Below are positions 1 to 9,164 of a stretch of 64,000 bases of DNA, piece after piece (the first letter of the stretch is position 1; the number at the start of each line of letters is the position of its first letter). The stretch spans positions 2,480,001 to 2,544,000 of the forward strand of contig NZ_CP100128.1 in the NCBI RefSeq assembly GCF_024207115.1. Reading direction: 5' to 3'. A model generated the notes under the pieces. That model worked only from the letters and a program-made list of their open reading frames with translations, ran no database searches and was not told the origin of the DNA. Source of the stretch: Chromobacterium sp. IIBBL 290-4. Its GTDB lineage: Bacteria; Pseudomonadota; Gammaproteobacteria; Burkholderiales; Chromobacteriaceae. The translations under genes and the position numbers were made by a program.

Positions 1-232
1 CTTGATAGCAGGTATGGCTGAAGCGGGATAACTGTTCCGCAACCGCCGCTTCCACCTTGGGGTGCAGGTGGCCGGTATTCAGCACGCCGATGCCGCCGGC
101 GAAATCGATGTAACGTCGGCCCTCGGTGTCCCATACCTCGGCGTTTTTGGCGCGCTCGGCAAAGAAACCGCACATCACACCCACGCCGCGTGGGGTGGCG
201 TCGGCCTTGCGTTGCATCAGTTGCTGGCTCAT
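1..232 (-). CDS. gabT: 4-aminobutyrate aminotransferase, N-terminal part
   Basis: Only the first 77 codons are inside the window; the gene runs off the left edge. The translation begins MSQQLMQRKADATPRGVG and contains the segments EVWDTEGRRYIDFAGGIG and NTGHLHPKV. These are typical of the N-terminus of class III PLP aminotransferases of the GabT type, which transfer the amino group of GABA to 2-oxoglutarate, giving succinate semialdehyde. An AGGAG ribosome binding site sits about 6 bases before the ATG. The PLP-lysine region is not visible, so another class III omega-aminotransferase cannot be fully excluded. Confidence 0.8.
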   Translation of the reverse strand, partial: MSQQLMQRKADATPRGVGVMCGFFAERAKNAEVWDTEGRRYIDFAGGIGVLNTGHLHPKVEAAVAEQLSRFSHTCYQ

Positions 233-385
233 CGAAGTCTCCTGGCCGCTCGTGGCGGCGTGTTGGCATGCGGCGCGGCGGATGCCGATCCGGTTGAGAA
301 TCATTCTATGAGTGTGTTTAGCAAAAAGCTACACGCAGTGCAAAAAGTTAAACGCTTGTGGCGGGAGCGGGACACTGGAAGGAGG

Positions 386-410
386 GCCTGAGCGGCGTTC
401 GCGCTCAGGC
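386..410 (-). terminator. Perfect hairpin downstream of the efflux operon
   Basis: A 9-bp perfect stem (GCCTGAGCG / CGCTCAGGC) with a 7-base loop lies between the tolC-like stop and gabT. There is no clear T run on the minus strand, so termination is only suggested by position. Confidence 0.4.
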
Positions 411-435
411 TGATACAACAGGAATGCGCTTATGC

Positions 436-458
436 GCCGCAGGGGCAGGCCCTGCGGC
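436..458 (-). terminator. Hairpin directly after the tolC-like stop codon
   Basis: A 9-bp perfect stem (GCCGCAGGG / CCCTGCGGC, 5-base loop) begins four bases after the stop of the tolC-like gene. With the hairpin at 386-410 it could end or stabilise the efflux transcript. No T tract follows. Confidence 0.4.
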
Positions 459-461
459 AAC

Positions 462-1808
462 TCAACGAACGATGACCTGATTGACCTCGGCCAGCGTTTG
501 CGGCTGCAGCTGGCCTGCTGATTGCGCCAGCGCCAGCCGCGCGGTCAGGTAGTTGTACTTGGCGTTGGCCAGGCTGGTCAATGCGGTGTAGTACGACTGT
601 TCGGCCTGCAGCAGGTCGATGCTGGTGCGGATGCCCACTTCTTTGCCTAGCCTGGTGGAGTCCACCTTGCTCTTGGCGGAAACCAGCAATTGTTGCTGCG
701 CGCGCACCAGCGCCGCGCCATTGGTTACGCCTAGAAAGGCTTTGCGCACGTCTTCGCGCACTTGGCGGCGAGTGGACTCCAACTGATCCTGCGCGGCGTC
801 GCGCTGGGCGATGGCCTCCCGGACCAGAGAGTTGATGCCGCCGCCGTTGAACAGCGGGATGTTGACGGTGACGCCGACTTGGCTGCTGCGAGAGTGTTGC
901 TGGCCTGGCAGAGAGACGCCGGGCTGATTGCTGATGCTGTCGTTATACCCTGCGGTGAAGTTGACGGTGGGCAGGTGGCCGCCGCGTTTTTCGGTGACGT
1001 TATGCTCGGCCAATTGCAGGCTCTGCTCGGCGTTCTTGATCTTCAAGCTGTTATGCAAGGCGAGGTCGATCCAGGCGTCCAGGCCGGCTGGCTTGGGCGG
1101 ATCCAGCGGCAGCTGATCGCGCACGGTCTGGATGCCGGTGGGTTCCAGGCCGGTCAGCCGTTTCAGGTTGTTTTCGGCTAACTCCAGATTATTGGCGTCG
1201 CTGATCTCTTGCGCGACGGCGCCATCGTAGCCGGCTTGGGCTTCATTGGTGTCGGTGATGGTGGCAGTGCCGACTTCGAAAGCGGTTTTGGCCTGCTGCA
1301 ACTGGTTCATGAAAGTTTTTTTGCTGGCGCGGGTTGCTGCCAGCGTATCCCGGGCGCGCAGCACGTCGAAATAGGCTTGCGAGATATCCAGGATCAGCTG
1401 CTGCTCGGCGGCGTCGAACGCGGTGTCGGCTTGCTCGGTGCCGATGGCGCCTTTCTTGTAGCCGGTGTATTTGCTGACGTCGAACAGGGGTTGCTGCAGG
1501 TTCAAGCTATAACCATGAGTTTCGTAGTGCATGTCGGTGATCGGGTTGCCGAATTGATCGACCGAGCTTTTGGGCTGCAGCGGATTGTTATAGGCGTAGT
1601 TGCCGGTGGCGCTGACCTGAGGCAGCAATTGGCTACGGCCCTGCACCAGTTTTTCCTGGCCGGCGTCGCGCTGGGCGCGGGATACGGCGAAATCGGCGTT
1701 GTAACCCCGCGCGGCCTGCCAGGCGCCGACCAGATCAAAAGCCTGGCTGGGCAAGGCGAAGCCCAGCAAGACGAGGGTGCTCAATACGGTGATGTGCGTG
1801 TTCTTCAT
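462..1808 (-). CDS. TolC-family outer membrane efflux protein
   Basis: This 448-residue protein starts with a Sec signal peptide (MKNTHITVLSTLVLLGFALPSQA, cleavage after residue 23). Two TolC/OEP repeats follow, rich in long alpha-helices with Gln, Ala and Leu, each in the usual form of a beta-barrel strand pair plus coiled-coil hairpin. The length is typical for the family. It would form the trimeric outer-membrane duct of the tripartite pump encoded just upstream. Its ATG overlaps the TAA of the RND gene by one base (TAATG), so the two are translationally coupled. It is the last gene of the tetR-MFP-RND-tolC operon and is followed by two hairpins. The substrate cannot be read from the sequence. 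Confidence 0.9.
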   Translation of the reverse strand: MKNTHITVLSTLVLLGFALPSQAFDLVGAWQAARGYNADFAVSRAQRDAGQEKLVQGRSQLLPQVSATGNYAYNNPLQPKSSVDQFGNPITDMHYETHGYSLNLQQPLFDVSKYTGYKKGAIGTEQADTAFDAAEQQLILDISQAYFDVLRARDTLAATRASKKTFMNQLQQAKTAFEVGTATITDTNEAQAGYDGAVAQEISDANNLELAENNLKRLTGLEPTGIQTVRDQLPLDPPKPAGLDAWIDLALHNSLKIKNAEQSLQLAEHNVTEKRGGHLPTVNFTAGYNDSISNQPGVSLPGQQHSRSSQVGVTVNIPLFNGGGINSLVREAIAQRDAAQDQLESTRRQVREDVRKAFLGVTNGAALVRAQQQLLVSAKSKVDSTRLGKEVGIRTSIDLLQAEQSYYTALTSLANAKYNYLTARLALAQSAGQLQPQTLAEVNQVIVR

Positions 1809-4800
1809 TATGGATTGCTCGTTATTTTGTCTGTAGTCGATTGCCCGGTTTCATTCCTGCCGACGCGGAACCATTGCGCGTACAAAGCGGGCAGGAACAG
1901 CAAGGTCAGCACGGTAGCCACCAGCAAGCCGCCCATGATGGCCACGGCCATCGGTCCCCAGAAGGTGCTGCGGGTCAGCGGGATCATCGCCAGGATGGCG
2001 GCTAATGCCGTTAGCATTATGGGCCTAAAGCGACGAATTGTGGAGCCTATGATGGCTTCGAAGCGGTCAATGCCTTCGCGGATGTCATGCTCGATCTGGT
2101 CAACCAGGATAACTGAATTGCGCATGATCATGCCGGACAAGGCGATGACCCCCAGCATGGCGACAAAGCCGAAAGGCGCGTGGAACAAGATCAGCGTCAG
2201 GGTGACGCCTATCATGCCCAGCGGCGCGGTCAGCACCACCAGCAGGGTGCGCTGGAAGCTTTGCAGCTGCAGCATCAGGAGTGTCAGAACTACAACAATC
2301 ATCAAGGGCGCGACGGCGGCGATGGCGCGCTGCGACTTGCCGCTCGATTCCAGCACCCCGCCGGTTTCGATGTGGTAGCCCAGCGGCAGCGACCGTTCCA
2401 GCGCCTTCAGTTGCGGCTCCAGTTGCATGGAGACGTCCGCGCCCTGCACGCCGTCCACCACATCGGCGCTGACGGTGATGGCGGGCAGTCGGTTGCGGCG
2501 CCAGATGATGCCTTCCTCCGGCTCGTAGCTGACGTGGCCGATCTGCGACACCGGCACATAGCGGCCGCTGGCGGCCTGGATCATCAAATTGCCGAGGCCG
2601 GCGGCGTTTTTCCGCTCAGCAGGATTCAAGCGGGCGACGATGGCGATGGTCTGGTCGCCTTCGCGGAATTCGCTGACGGCGGAGCCGGAAATCAGCAGCT
2701 GCAATTGCTGCGACAACTGCTGGGAGTTGACGCCCAGCGCGCTGGCCTTGTCCTGATCTATGTCTATGCGCAGCGCTTTGACCTGCTCGCCCCAGTTCTG
2801 GTTGACGTGCAGGGTGGACGGCTGTTTGCGCATCAACGCTTCCACCTGGTCGGCGATCTTGCGCACTTTGCCGTGATCCGGCCCCATGACGCGGAACTGC
2901 ACCGGGTAGCCCACCGGCGGGCCGTTTTCCAGGCGGATGACGCGGCCGCGCACTTGCGGGAAATCACTGTCGAAGATTTTCTCCAGCCGCGCCTTCACCT
3001 CTTCGCGCACATGCTCGTCGCCAGTCATCACCATCAGCTGGGCATAGTTGATGTGCTGTTGCTGCTGGTCCAGCGGCAGATAGAAGCGCGGGCTGCCGCT
3101 GCCGACATAGCTGGTGACGCTGAGCACATTCGGATCGGCGCTGGCCAGCTTTTCCATCTTCTCCACCTGGGCCAGCGTGGCTTGATAGCTGGCGCCGCGC
3201 GGCAGCCACATGTCCACCATCAATTCCGGGCGGTTGGAGGAGGGAAAGAATTGCTGCGCGACGAACAGCTTGAATGCCAGCAAGGAGACGACAAAGGCGG
3301 CCAGCGTGGCGGCGATCACCGTCTTGCGATGGTCCAGGCACCAGGTCACCACTGTGCGGAAGCGTTGGTAAAACGGCTTTTGATAGACGTCGTGTGCGCC
3401 GTCATGTTGAGCGTGCGCGGGCAGCAGTTTATAGCCCAGATAGGGCGTGAACACCACGGCGACGATCCAGGACAGCACCAGCGCGATGCCGACCACGGCG
3501 AACAGGCTGAACACGTATTCGCCGGCCATCGATTTGGCCAGGCCCACCGGCAGGAAGGTGGCGGCGGTGATCAGCGTGCCGGTCAGCATGGGGAAGGCGG
3601 TGCTGGTATAGGCGTAAGTGGCGGCCTGGAACTTGTTCCAGCCTTGCTCCAGTTTCAGCGCCATCATTTCCACCGCGATGATGGCGTCGTCCACCAGCAG
3701 GCCCAGCGCGATGATCAGCGAGCCCAGCGAAATGCGCTGCAGGTCGATATTGAAGAAATACATGGCGAGGAAGGTCATCGCCAGCACCAGCGGGATGGAC
3801 AGCGCCACCACCACGCCGGTGCGCAGGCCCAGGCTGAAGAAGCTGACCGCCAGCACGATCACCACCGCCTCCACCAGCGAGTGCATGAACTCGTTGACCG
3901 CGCTTTTCACCACCTTGGGCTGGTCGGACACCGCGTGGATCTCCACGCCCAGCGGCAGCTTGCTCTTGATGTTGGCGATGGCGGCGTCCAGATTGCCGCC
4001 CAGCTTCAGCACATCGCCGCCGCTTTTCATGCTGATGGCCAGCGCCAGCACCGGCTTGCCGTTGAAACGCACGCTGCTGGCTGGCGGGTCGATATAGCCG
4101 CGCGACACTGTGGCGATGTCGCCCAGCTTGAAGGTGCGGCCGCCGACGCTCACCGGGGTGGCGGCCACGGCCTCCACGGAATCGTATTTGCCGGTGGGGC
4201 GCACCCAGATGCGGTCGCTGGCGGTTTCGTAAGTGCCGGCCGGCGTCATGGCGTTTTGCTGTTGCAGCGCTTGCCAGATGGCGCGGCTGTCCAGGCCCAG
4301 CGCCGCCAGTTTGGCGGTGGACAGGTCGACATGGATCTGTTGATCCTGCTTGCCCAGCATCTGCACCTTGGCCACGTCCGGCACGCGCAGCAGCTCGCGC
4401 TTGGCCGATTCGGCGTAGCGGCGCAGCTCTTCGTAGCTGAAGCCGTCGCCGCTGAAGGCGTAGATATTGCCGAAGGTGTCGCCGAACTCGTCATTGAAGA
4501 ACGGCCCCTGCGCGCCGGCGGGCAGGGTGTAGGCGATGTCGCCCAGTTTCTTGCGCACCTGATACCACAGCTGCGGCACGTTCTTGGGCGGCACGTCCTC
4601 GCGCAGCGACACCACCATCAGGCTTTCGCCTGGCTTGGTGTAGCTCTGCACGTAGTCGATCTCGCCCATCTCCTGCAGTTTTTCCTCCAGCTTGTCGGTG
4701 ACCTGCTGTTCCATCTGCTCGGTGCTGGCGCCGGGCCAGTTGGCCTGCACCAGCATGGCCTTGAAAGTGAACTCCGGGTCTTCCTTCTGGCCCAGCTGGG

Positions 4801-4897
4801 TATAGGCCCACATGCCGGCGAACATCAGCATGATCATCAGGTAGCGCACCAGCGCCTGGTGGCGCAGCGCCCATTCGGACAGATTGAGCTTTTTCAT
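1808..4897 (-). CDS. RND efflux transporter permease
   Basis: An inner-membrane proton/drug antiporter of the AcrB superfamily, 1029 residues. Transmembrane segment 1 lies at about residues 14-31, and two large periplasmic loops flank transmembrane clusters near residues 330-530 and 850-1010. The motif GLLVDDAIIAVE in the fourth transmembrane segment carries the paired aspartates used for proton relay. I place the start at 4897 (MKKLNLSEWALRHQ) because AAGGA precedes it at a good distance. A longer reading to 4942 would overlap the MFP gene and adds no family-like sequence. The gene begins 10 bases after the MFP stop. The pump exports hydrophobic or amphiphilic compounds in this family; the actual substrate is unknown. 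Confidence 0.93.
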   Translation of the reverse strand: MKKLNLSEWALRHQALVRYLMIMLMFAGMWAYTQLGQKEDPEFTFKAMLVQANWPGASTEQMEQQVTDKLEEKLQEMGEIDYVQSYTKPGESLMVVSLREDVPPKNVPQLWYQVRKKLGDIAYTLPAGAQGPFFNDEFGDTFGNIYAFSGDGFSYEELRRYAESAKRELLRVPDVAKVQMLGKQDQQIHVDLSTAKLAALGLDSRAIWQALQQQNAMTPAGTYETASDRIWVRPTGKYDSVEAVAATPVSVGGRTFKLGDIATVSRGYIDPPASSVRFNGKPVLALAISMKSGGDVLKLGGNLDAAIANIKSKLPLGVEIHAVSDQPKVVKSAVNEFMHSLVEAVVIVLAVSFFSLGLRTGVVVALSIPLVLAMTFLAMYFFNIDLQRISLGSLIIALGLLVDDAIIAVEMMALKLEQGWNKFQAATYAYTSTAFPMLTGTLITAATFLPVGLAKSMAGEYVFSLFAVVGIALVLSWIVAVVFTPYLGYKLLPAHAQHDGAHDVYQKPFYQRFRTVVTWCLDHRKTVIAATLAAFVVSLLAFKLFVAQQFFPSSNRPELMVDMWLPRGASYQATLAQVEKMEKLASADPNVLSVTSYVGSGSPRFYLPLDQQQQHINYAQLMVMTGDEHVREEVKARLEKIFDSDFPQVRGRVIRLENGPPVGYPVQFRVMGPDHGKVRKIADQVEALMRKQPSTLHVNQNWGEQVKALRIDIDQDKASALGVNSQQLSQQLQLLISGSAVSEFREGDQTIAIVARLNPAERKNAAGLGNLMIQAASGRYVPVSQIGHVSYEPEEGIIWRRNRLPAITVSADVVDGVQGADVSMQLEPQLKALERSLPLGYHIETGGVLESSGKSQRAIAAVAPLMIVVVLTLLMLQLQSFQRTLLVVLTAPLGMIGVTLTLILFHAPFGFVAMLGVIALSGMIMRNSVILVDQIEHDIREGIDRFEAIIGSTIRRFRPIMLTALAAILAMIPLTRSTFWGPMAVAIMGGLLVATVLTLLFLPALYAQWFRVGRNETGQSTTDKITSNP

Positions 4898-4907
4898 GGT
4901 TCTGTCC

Positions 4908-5975
4908 TTATTGATCCAGCAGCTTGACGCGCTGTTGCTCATGCAGCAGATGCACGCCGGCGGTGGCGATCTTGTCGCCTGGCTGAATGCCGGCGGCGAG
5001 GGCTGCGCTGTCGTTGTCGATGGCGACGACGGTGACCGGTTTGCGGCTGACGCGCAGCGTCTGCGCGTCGATCTTCCAGACGTAGTGCTGGCCCTGCAGG
5101 TCCAGCAAGGCGGTCAGCGGCACGCTCAATTGCGAGCCGGCGCGGTTGGGCAGCGCCACGGTGGCGGTCATGCCCAGTTGCAGCGCGTGGCTGTCGCCGG
5201 CCAATGCGATGCGCGCGGGGTAGGTGCGGGTGGCCGGATCGGCGTCGGCCGCCAGTTCGCGCAGCTTGCCGCTTATCGGCGCGCCGCCTTTCCAGAGCGT
5301 CACGCTGAAGCTGCCTGCCTTGCGCATGGCTTCCAACGCGTTTTCCGGCACCTGGATGGCAGCTTCGCGCGCGCCGTCCTGCGACAGCTTGGCCACCGGC
5401 TGGCCGGCGGCCACCACCAGGCCGGGCTCGGCCTGCATCTGGCTGATCACGCCGTCCGCGTCGGCGGTCAGCGTGGCGTAGCCGGTCTGATTGCGGCTGG
5501 CGTCCAGCGCGGCGCGCGCTTGGCGGACCTTGGCCTGGGCGGCGTTGACGCCGTTTTGCTGTCCATCCACCTGGGCCTGGCTGATGAATTGCTTGGCCAG
5601 CAGTTCGCGATAGCGTTTCAGATTGAGCTGCTGCTGGGCAAGGTCAGACTCCGCCGCCGCCAGCTGCGCCTGTTTGGCCGACAGGTCCAGCTGATAGTCG
5701 CTGGGGTCCAGGCGCGCTAATGGCTGGCCCTTCTTCACCCTCTCGCCGCTGTTGACCAGCTTGGCCACCACCTTGCCGGCCACGCGGAAGGCGAGCTGGG
5801 TTTCGTGGCGGGCGCGGATTTCGCCGGAATAGCTGTCGCCGTTTTGTTGGGCTTTGCCGCCGACGGTCATATAGCGGACCGGGCGGATGTCTTCCGGTGC
5901 GGCGGCCTTGTCCTGGCAAGCGGCCAGCGTCAAGGAGCCAAGCAGCGCCAGAGCGAGAGAGGCGGGATATCTCAT
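4908..5975 (-). CDS. RND periplasmic adaptor (membrane fusion lipoprotein)
   Basis: A 355-residue HlyD/AcrA-type adaptor. The N-terminus MRYPASLALALLGSLTLAAC ends in a lipobox (LAAC), so it is probably a lipoprotein anchored through Cys20. After it come a barrel-sandwich half (GEIRARHETQLAFRVAGKV, SGERVKKGQPLARLDPSDY), a coiled-coil hairpin rich in Gln/Ala (about residues 100-165), and the second lipoyl half and beta-barrel. The ATG overlaps the tetR TGA as ATGA, showing tight coupling to its regulator. A longer frame upstream runs through tetR out of frame and is not used. It links the RND pump to the TolC-like duct. Confidence 0.92.
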   Translation of the reverse strand: MRYPASLALALLGSLTLAACQDKAAAPEDIRPVRYMTVGGKAQQNGDSYSGEIRARHETQLAFRVAGKVVAKLVNSGERVKKGQPLARLDPSDYQLDLSAKQAQLAAAESDLAQQQLNLKRYRELLAKQFISQAQVDGQQNGVNAAQAKVRQARAALDASRNQTGYATLTADADGVISQMQAEPGLVVAAGQPVAKLSQDGAREAAIQVPENALEAMRKAGSFSVTLWKGGAPISGKLRELAADADPATRTYPARIALAGDSHALQLGMTATVALPNRAGSQLSVPLTALLDLQGQHYVWKIDAQTLRVSRKPVTVVAIDNDSAALAAGIQPGDKIATAGVHLLHEQQRVKLLDQ

Positions 5976-6634
5976 GATTGCGGATCCAGGGGAGCGGTTT
6001 GCATGCCTTGCAACAGCAGGCTCAGCGAGGTTTGCAGGAATTCGAGCGGATTTTGCGTCAAGGAGCTGCAACAACCCGGCACCAGGGCGAAGGAGTGGCC
6101 CAGAATCATGGTGCTCAGCATCGGCGCCACCAGCGCGTCGATGGCGTAGTCGAGGTGGACGGGACGGAATTCGCCGCGCGCGATGCCGCGCTCCACGATG
6201 TAGCCGAGCAGCTGCCGGGCGGGGTGGATCACCTCTTCGTAGTAGAACAGCGCCAGTTCCGGGAAGTTGGTGGCTTCGGCCACCATCAGCTTGCACAGGC
6301 CGGCGGCGCGGGTGGCGCCGATATGGGTCCACCAGTCTTCCAGCGCCAGGAACAGCAACTGGCTGCTGCTGAGGTCTTTCAATTGTTCCAGGTGGGCGCT
6401 CATGGCCTGCACCCGGCTGACGATGGTTTCCCGCGCCACCGCCTTGAAGATTTCCTCCTTGTTCTGGAAGTACAGATAAGGCGTGCCCTTGGTGACGCCA
6501 GCCGCCTGGGCGATGTCTTCGATCTTGGTGGCGCGGAAGCCTTTTTCGACGAACAAGGTCAGGGCCGCATCCAGAATCTCGCTGGGACGGGCTTCCTTTT
6601 TGCGTTGCCAGCGGCTGGAAGGGGTATCGGTCAC
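5972..6634 (-). CDS. TetR-family repressor of the efflux operon
   Basis: A 220-residue regulator with an N-terminal TetR DNA-binding domain: a first helix around ILDAALTLFVEKGF, then the helix-turn-helix IEDIAQAAGVTKGTPYLYF (about residues 35-55). A ligand-binding C-terminal half follows. I chose the GTG at 6634 because AGGAA sits 7 bases upstream and the protein then begins as TetR proteins usually do. ATGs at 6682 and 6658 lie in frame but have no ribosome binding site. It is the first gene of the operon it most likely represses, with a perfect palindrome at 6707-6720 as probable operator. Confidence 0.88.
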   Translation of the reverse strand: MTDTPSSRWQRKKEARPSEILDAALTLFVEKGFRATKIEDIAQAAGVTKGTPYLYFQNKEEIFKAVARETIVSRVQAMSAHLEQLKDLSSSQLLFLALEDWWTHIGATRAAGLCKLMVAEATNFPELALFYYEEVIHPARQLLGYIVERGIARGEFRPVHLDYAIDALVAPMLSTMILGHSFALVPGCCSSLTQNPLEFLQTSLSLLLQGMQTAPLDPQS

Positions 6635-6706
6635 GATGGTTCCTGAACGGAAATTCATTAATTGGCTGAACTGTAGGCGCATGCCGACAGGCTGGCAATT
6701 AATAAA

Positions 6707-6720
6707 TTACTGTTCAGTAA
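6707..6720. promoter_or_regulatory. Palindromic operator candidate for the TetR repressor
   Basis: TTACTGTTCAGTAA is a perfect 6-2-6 palindrome 73 bases before the chosen tetR start, between the divergent tetR operon and argB. Inverted repeats of this size and AT content are usual for TetR-type autoregulation. Confidence 0.6.
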
Positions 6721-6773
6721 GCGTGGTGATTAAAATGCAACACAGTAATCCGAATCCGCCGGCCAGCCGTTAA

Positions 6774-7679
<906 letters not shown>

Positions 7680-7784
7680 ACGCCTGGCCGTGGAGCCTGA
7701 CGCCGCGGTGTTCTATATTGATGGCATGCCGTGCGGCGTTTTCAAATGAAGAGCGCGGCGGCTCCACGATAAAGGGGAGGCAGC

Positions 7785-8219
7785 ATGCAAACAGTCAGAC
7801 AATTGCTGGATGGCAAACCCAACCGCGCCCTGGTGTATGTCAGCCCGGACAATACGGTGTTTCAGGCTTTGCAGGTGATGGCGGAAAACGACATCGGCGC
7901 GGTGCTGGTGATGGAGTCCGGCGACGTGGTCGGCATCTTTTCCGAGCGCGACTACGCCCGCCGCATTGTGTTGCAGGGCCGGACTTCGGCCGGGACCAAG
8001 GTGCGCGACATCATGACCAGCCGCGTGGTCTACGTGACCCCGCTGCAGACGCTGGATCAATGCATGGCCTTGATGACGGAGAAGCGCATCCGCCACCTGC
8101 CGGTGATGGAGGATCAGACCGTGCTGGGCATCTTGTCCATCGGCGATTTGGTGCGGGCGACGATAGAGGAGCAGGAGCAGGTGATCAGCCATCTGGTTCA
8201 CTACATCCAGTCGGCTTGA
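7785..8219 (+). CDS. CBS-domain pair protein
   Basis: A small 144-residue cytoplasmic protein made almost entirely of two CBS motifs. The first (about residues 8-62) ends in VVGIFSERDYARRIV and the second (about 76-130) ends in VLGILSIGDLVRATI. Such stand-alone Bateman modules bind adenine nucleotides and are thought to sense energy state; a specific partner is not evident. A strong GGGGAGG site precedes the ATG. It is followed by a GC-rich hairpin and by a convergent IclR gene, so it is probably monocistronic. Confidence 0.88.
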   Translation: MQTVRQLLDGKPNRALVYVSPDNTVFQALQVMAENDIGAVLVMESGDVVGIFSERDYARRIVLQGRTSAGTKVRDIMTSRVVYVTPLQTLDQCMALMTEKRIRHLPVMEDQTVLGILSIGDLVRATIEEQEQVISHLVHYIQSA

Positions 8220-8234
8220 TGCGCCCATCCGTTT

Positions 8235-8258
8235 CGGCCCGCATCTCGGCGCGGGCCG
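8235..8258. terminator. Hairpin between the convergent CBS and IclR genes
   Basis: An 8-bp perfect stem (CGGCCCGC / GCGGGCCG) with an 8-base loop lies 15 bases after the CBS gene and 9 bases after the IclR gene. It could serve both. No strong T run follows on either strand. Confidence 0.4.
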
Positions 8259-8267
8259 GACGCCTTC

Positions 8268-9032
8268 TCAAAGACAGTTCGGCACGATCTGCTGGCGCAA
8301 GGACAGCAGCGCGGGGGCGATGGCATCGCGCATCGCCGCGGCGTCGAAGGCGAAAGCCGGTCCGCTGGCATTGAGCGCCATGGCGGGTTGGCCGGGCAGC
8401 AGCGAGGGCAGGTGCACGCCTACGGCCATCACGTCCGGTTCGTATTCCCCGAAAGATTCGGTATAACTTCGCGCGGCATAGTCGGCTGCGGCCTGCTCCA
8501 GCCTTGTTTCCAGTTGCGGCCAGTCCGCGCCGTACCGTTGCGCCAGCAAGGGCCGCAACGCGTCGCGTTCATGCTGCGGCAGGCCTGCGAAATAGGCGCG
8601 GCCGATGGCGGTGGTGGCCAGCGGCACGCGCGAGCCGGTGGTCAGTTGCACCGACACCCGCGCCTGGCTGCGGCAGGTTTCCAGATACACCATGTCGCTG
8701 CCGTCGCGCAGGGCCAAGCTGATGGACACGTTGTTGCGCAGCGCGAACTCGAGCATCTTGGGCGCGGCGGCCGCGCGGGCGTCGTAGCCGGCCAGGGCGG
8801 TCGATCCCAGCGCCAGCAGCGCCAGTCCCAGGCGGTAGGGGCCGCCATCGCCTTCCGATTGCAGATAGCCGAGTTGAGTCAGGGTGTAGCTCAGCCGCGA
8901 CACTGTCGATTTGGGCAGGCCGGTGCGGCGGGCCAGTTCTTGATTGGACAAGGCGCCGTCGCCTGGGCGGAACGCCGCCAGCATTTCCAGTCCGCGCGCC
9001 AGCGCGGTGACGAATTGGCGGTCTTGTTGCAT
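8268..9032 (-). CDS. IclR-family regulator, probable gcdH regulator
   Basis: A 254-residue IclR-type regulator. The winged helix-turn-helix lies at about residues 7-65 (SNQELARRTGLPKSTVSRLSYTL). The effector-binding domain follows, with the family segments YLETCRS, VPLATTAIGRAYFA and SFGEYEPDVMAVGVHL. I chose the ATG at 9032 because GGGGAAG precedes it; further in-frame starts exist at 9044 and 9119. The gene is divergent from glutaryl-CoA dehydrogenase, with a 15-bp palindrome between them. This layout is typical for IclR regulators that control the neighbouring catabolic operon. The inducer is inferred to be glutarate, glutaryl-CoA or a related compound. Confidence 0.9.
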   Translation of the reverse strand: MQQDRQFVTALARGLEMLAAFRPGDGALSNQELARRTGLPKSTVSRLSYTLTQLGYLQSEGDGGPYRLGLALLALGSTALAGYDARAAAAPKMLEFALRNNVSISLALRDGSDMVYLETCRSQARVSVQLTTGSRVPLATTAIGRAYFAGLPQHERDALRPLLAQRYGADWPQLETRLEQAAADYAARSYTESFGEYEPDVMAVGVHLPSLLPGQPAMALNASGPAFAFDAAAMRDAIAPALLSLRQQIVPNCL

Positions 9033-9131
9033 CTTCTTCCCCATTGAGACAAATAAATTGCCGCATGACGTGCGAATCGCTTTACAAGGCGGCGGCGGAG
9101 TGTTTAGTCTATTCTGCATGGTGAAATCTAA

Positions 9132-9146
9132 TTCCGCAATGCGGAA
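9132..9146. promoter_or_regulatory. IclR operator candidate
   Basis: TTCCGCAATGCGGAA is a perfect 7-1-7 palindrome ending 18 bases before the gcdH start. IclR-family operators are commonly 15-bp palindromes of this kind. Its place near the gcdH ribosome binding site suggests repression. Confidence 0.65.
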
Positions 9147-9164
9147 CTAAGTGGGAGAAGGCAA

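Noticed and set aside
2180..4927. A 915-codon open frame on the plus strand opposite the RND gene
   Set aside because: It is antisense to a clear RND transporter. Its product is overloaded with His, Gln and Arg, as expected from the reverse of GC-rich codons, and no motif appears.
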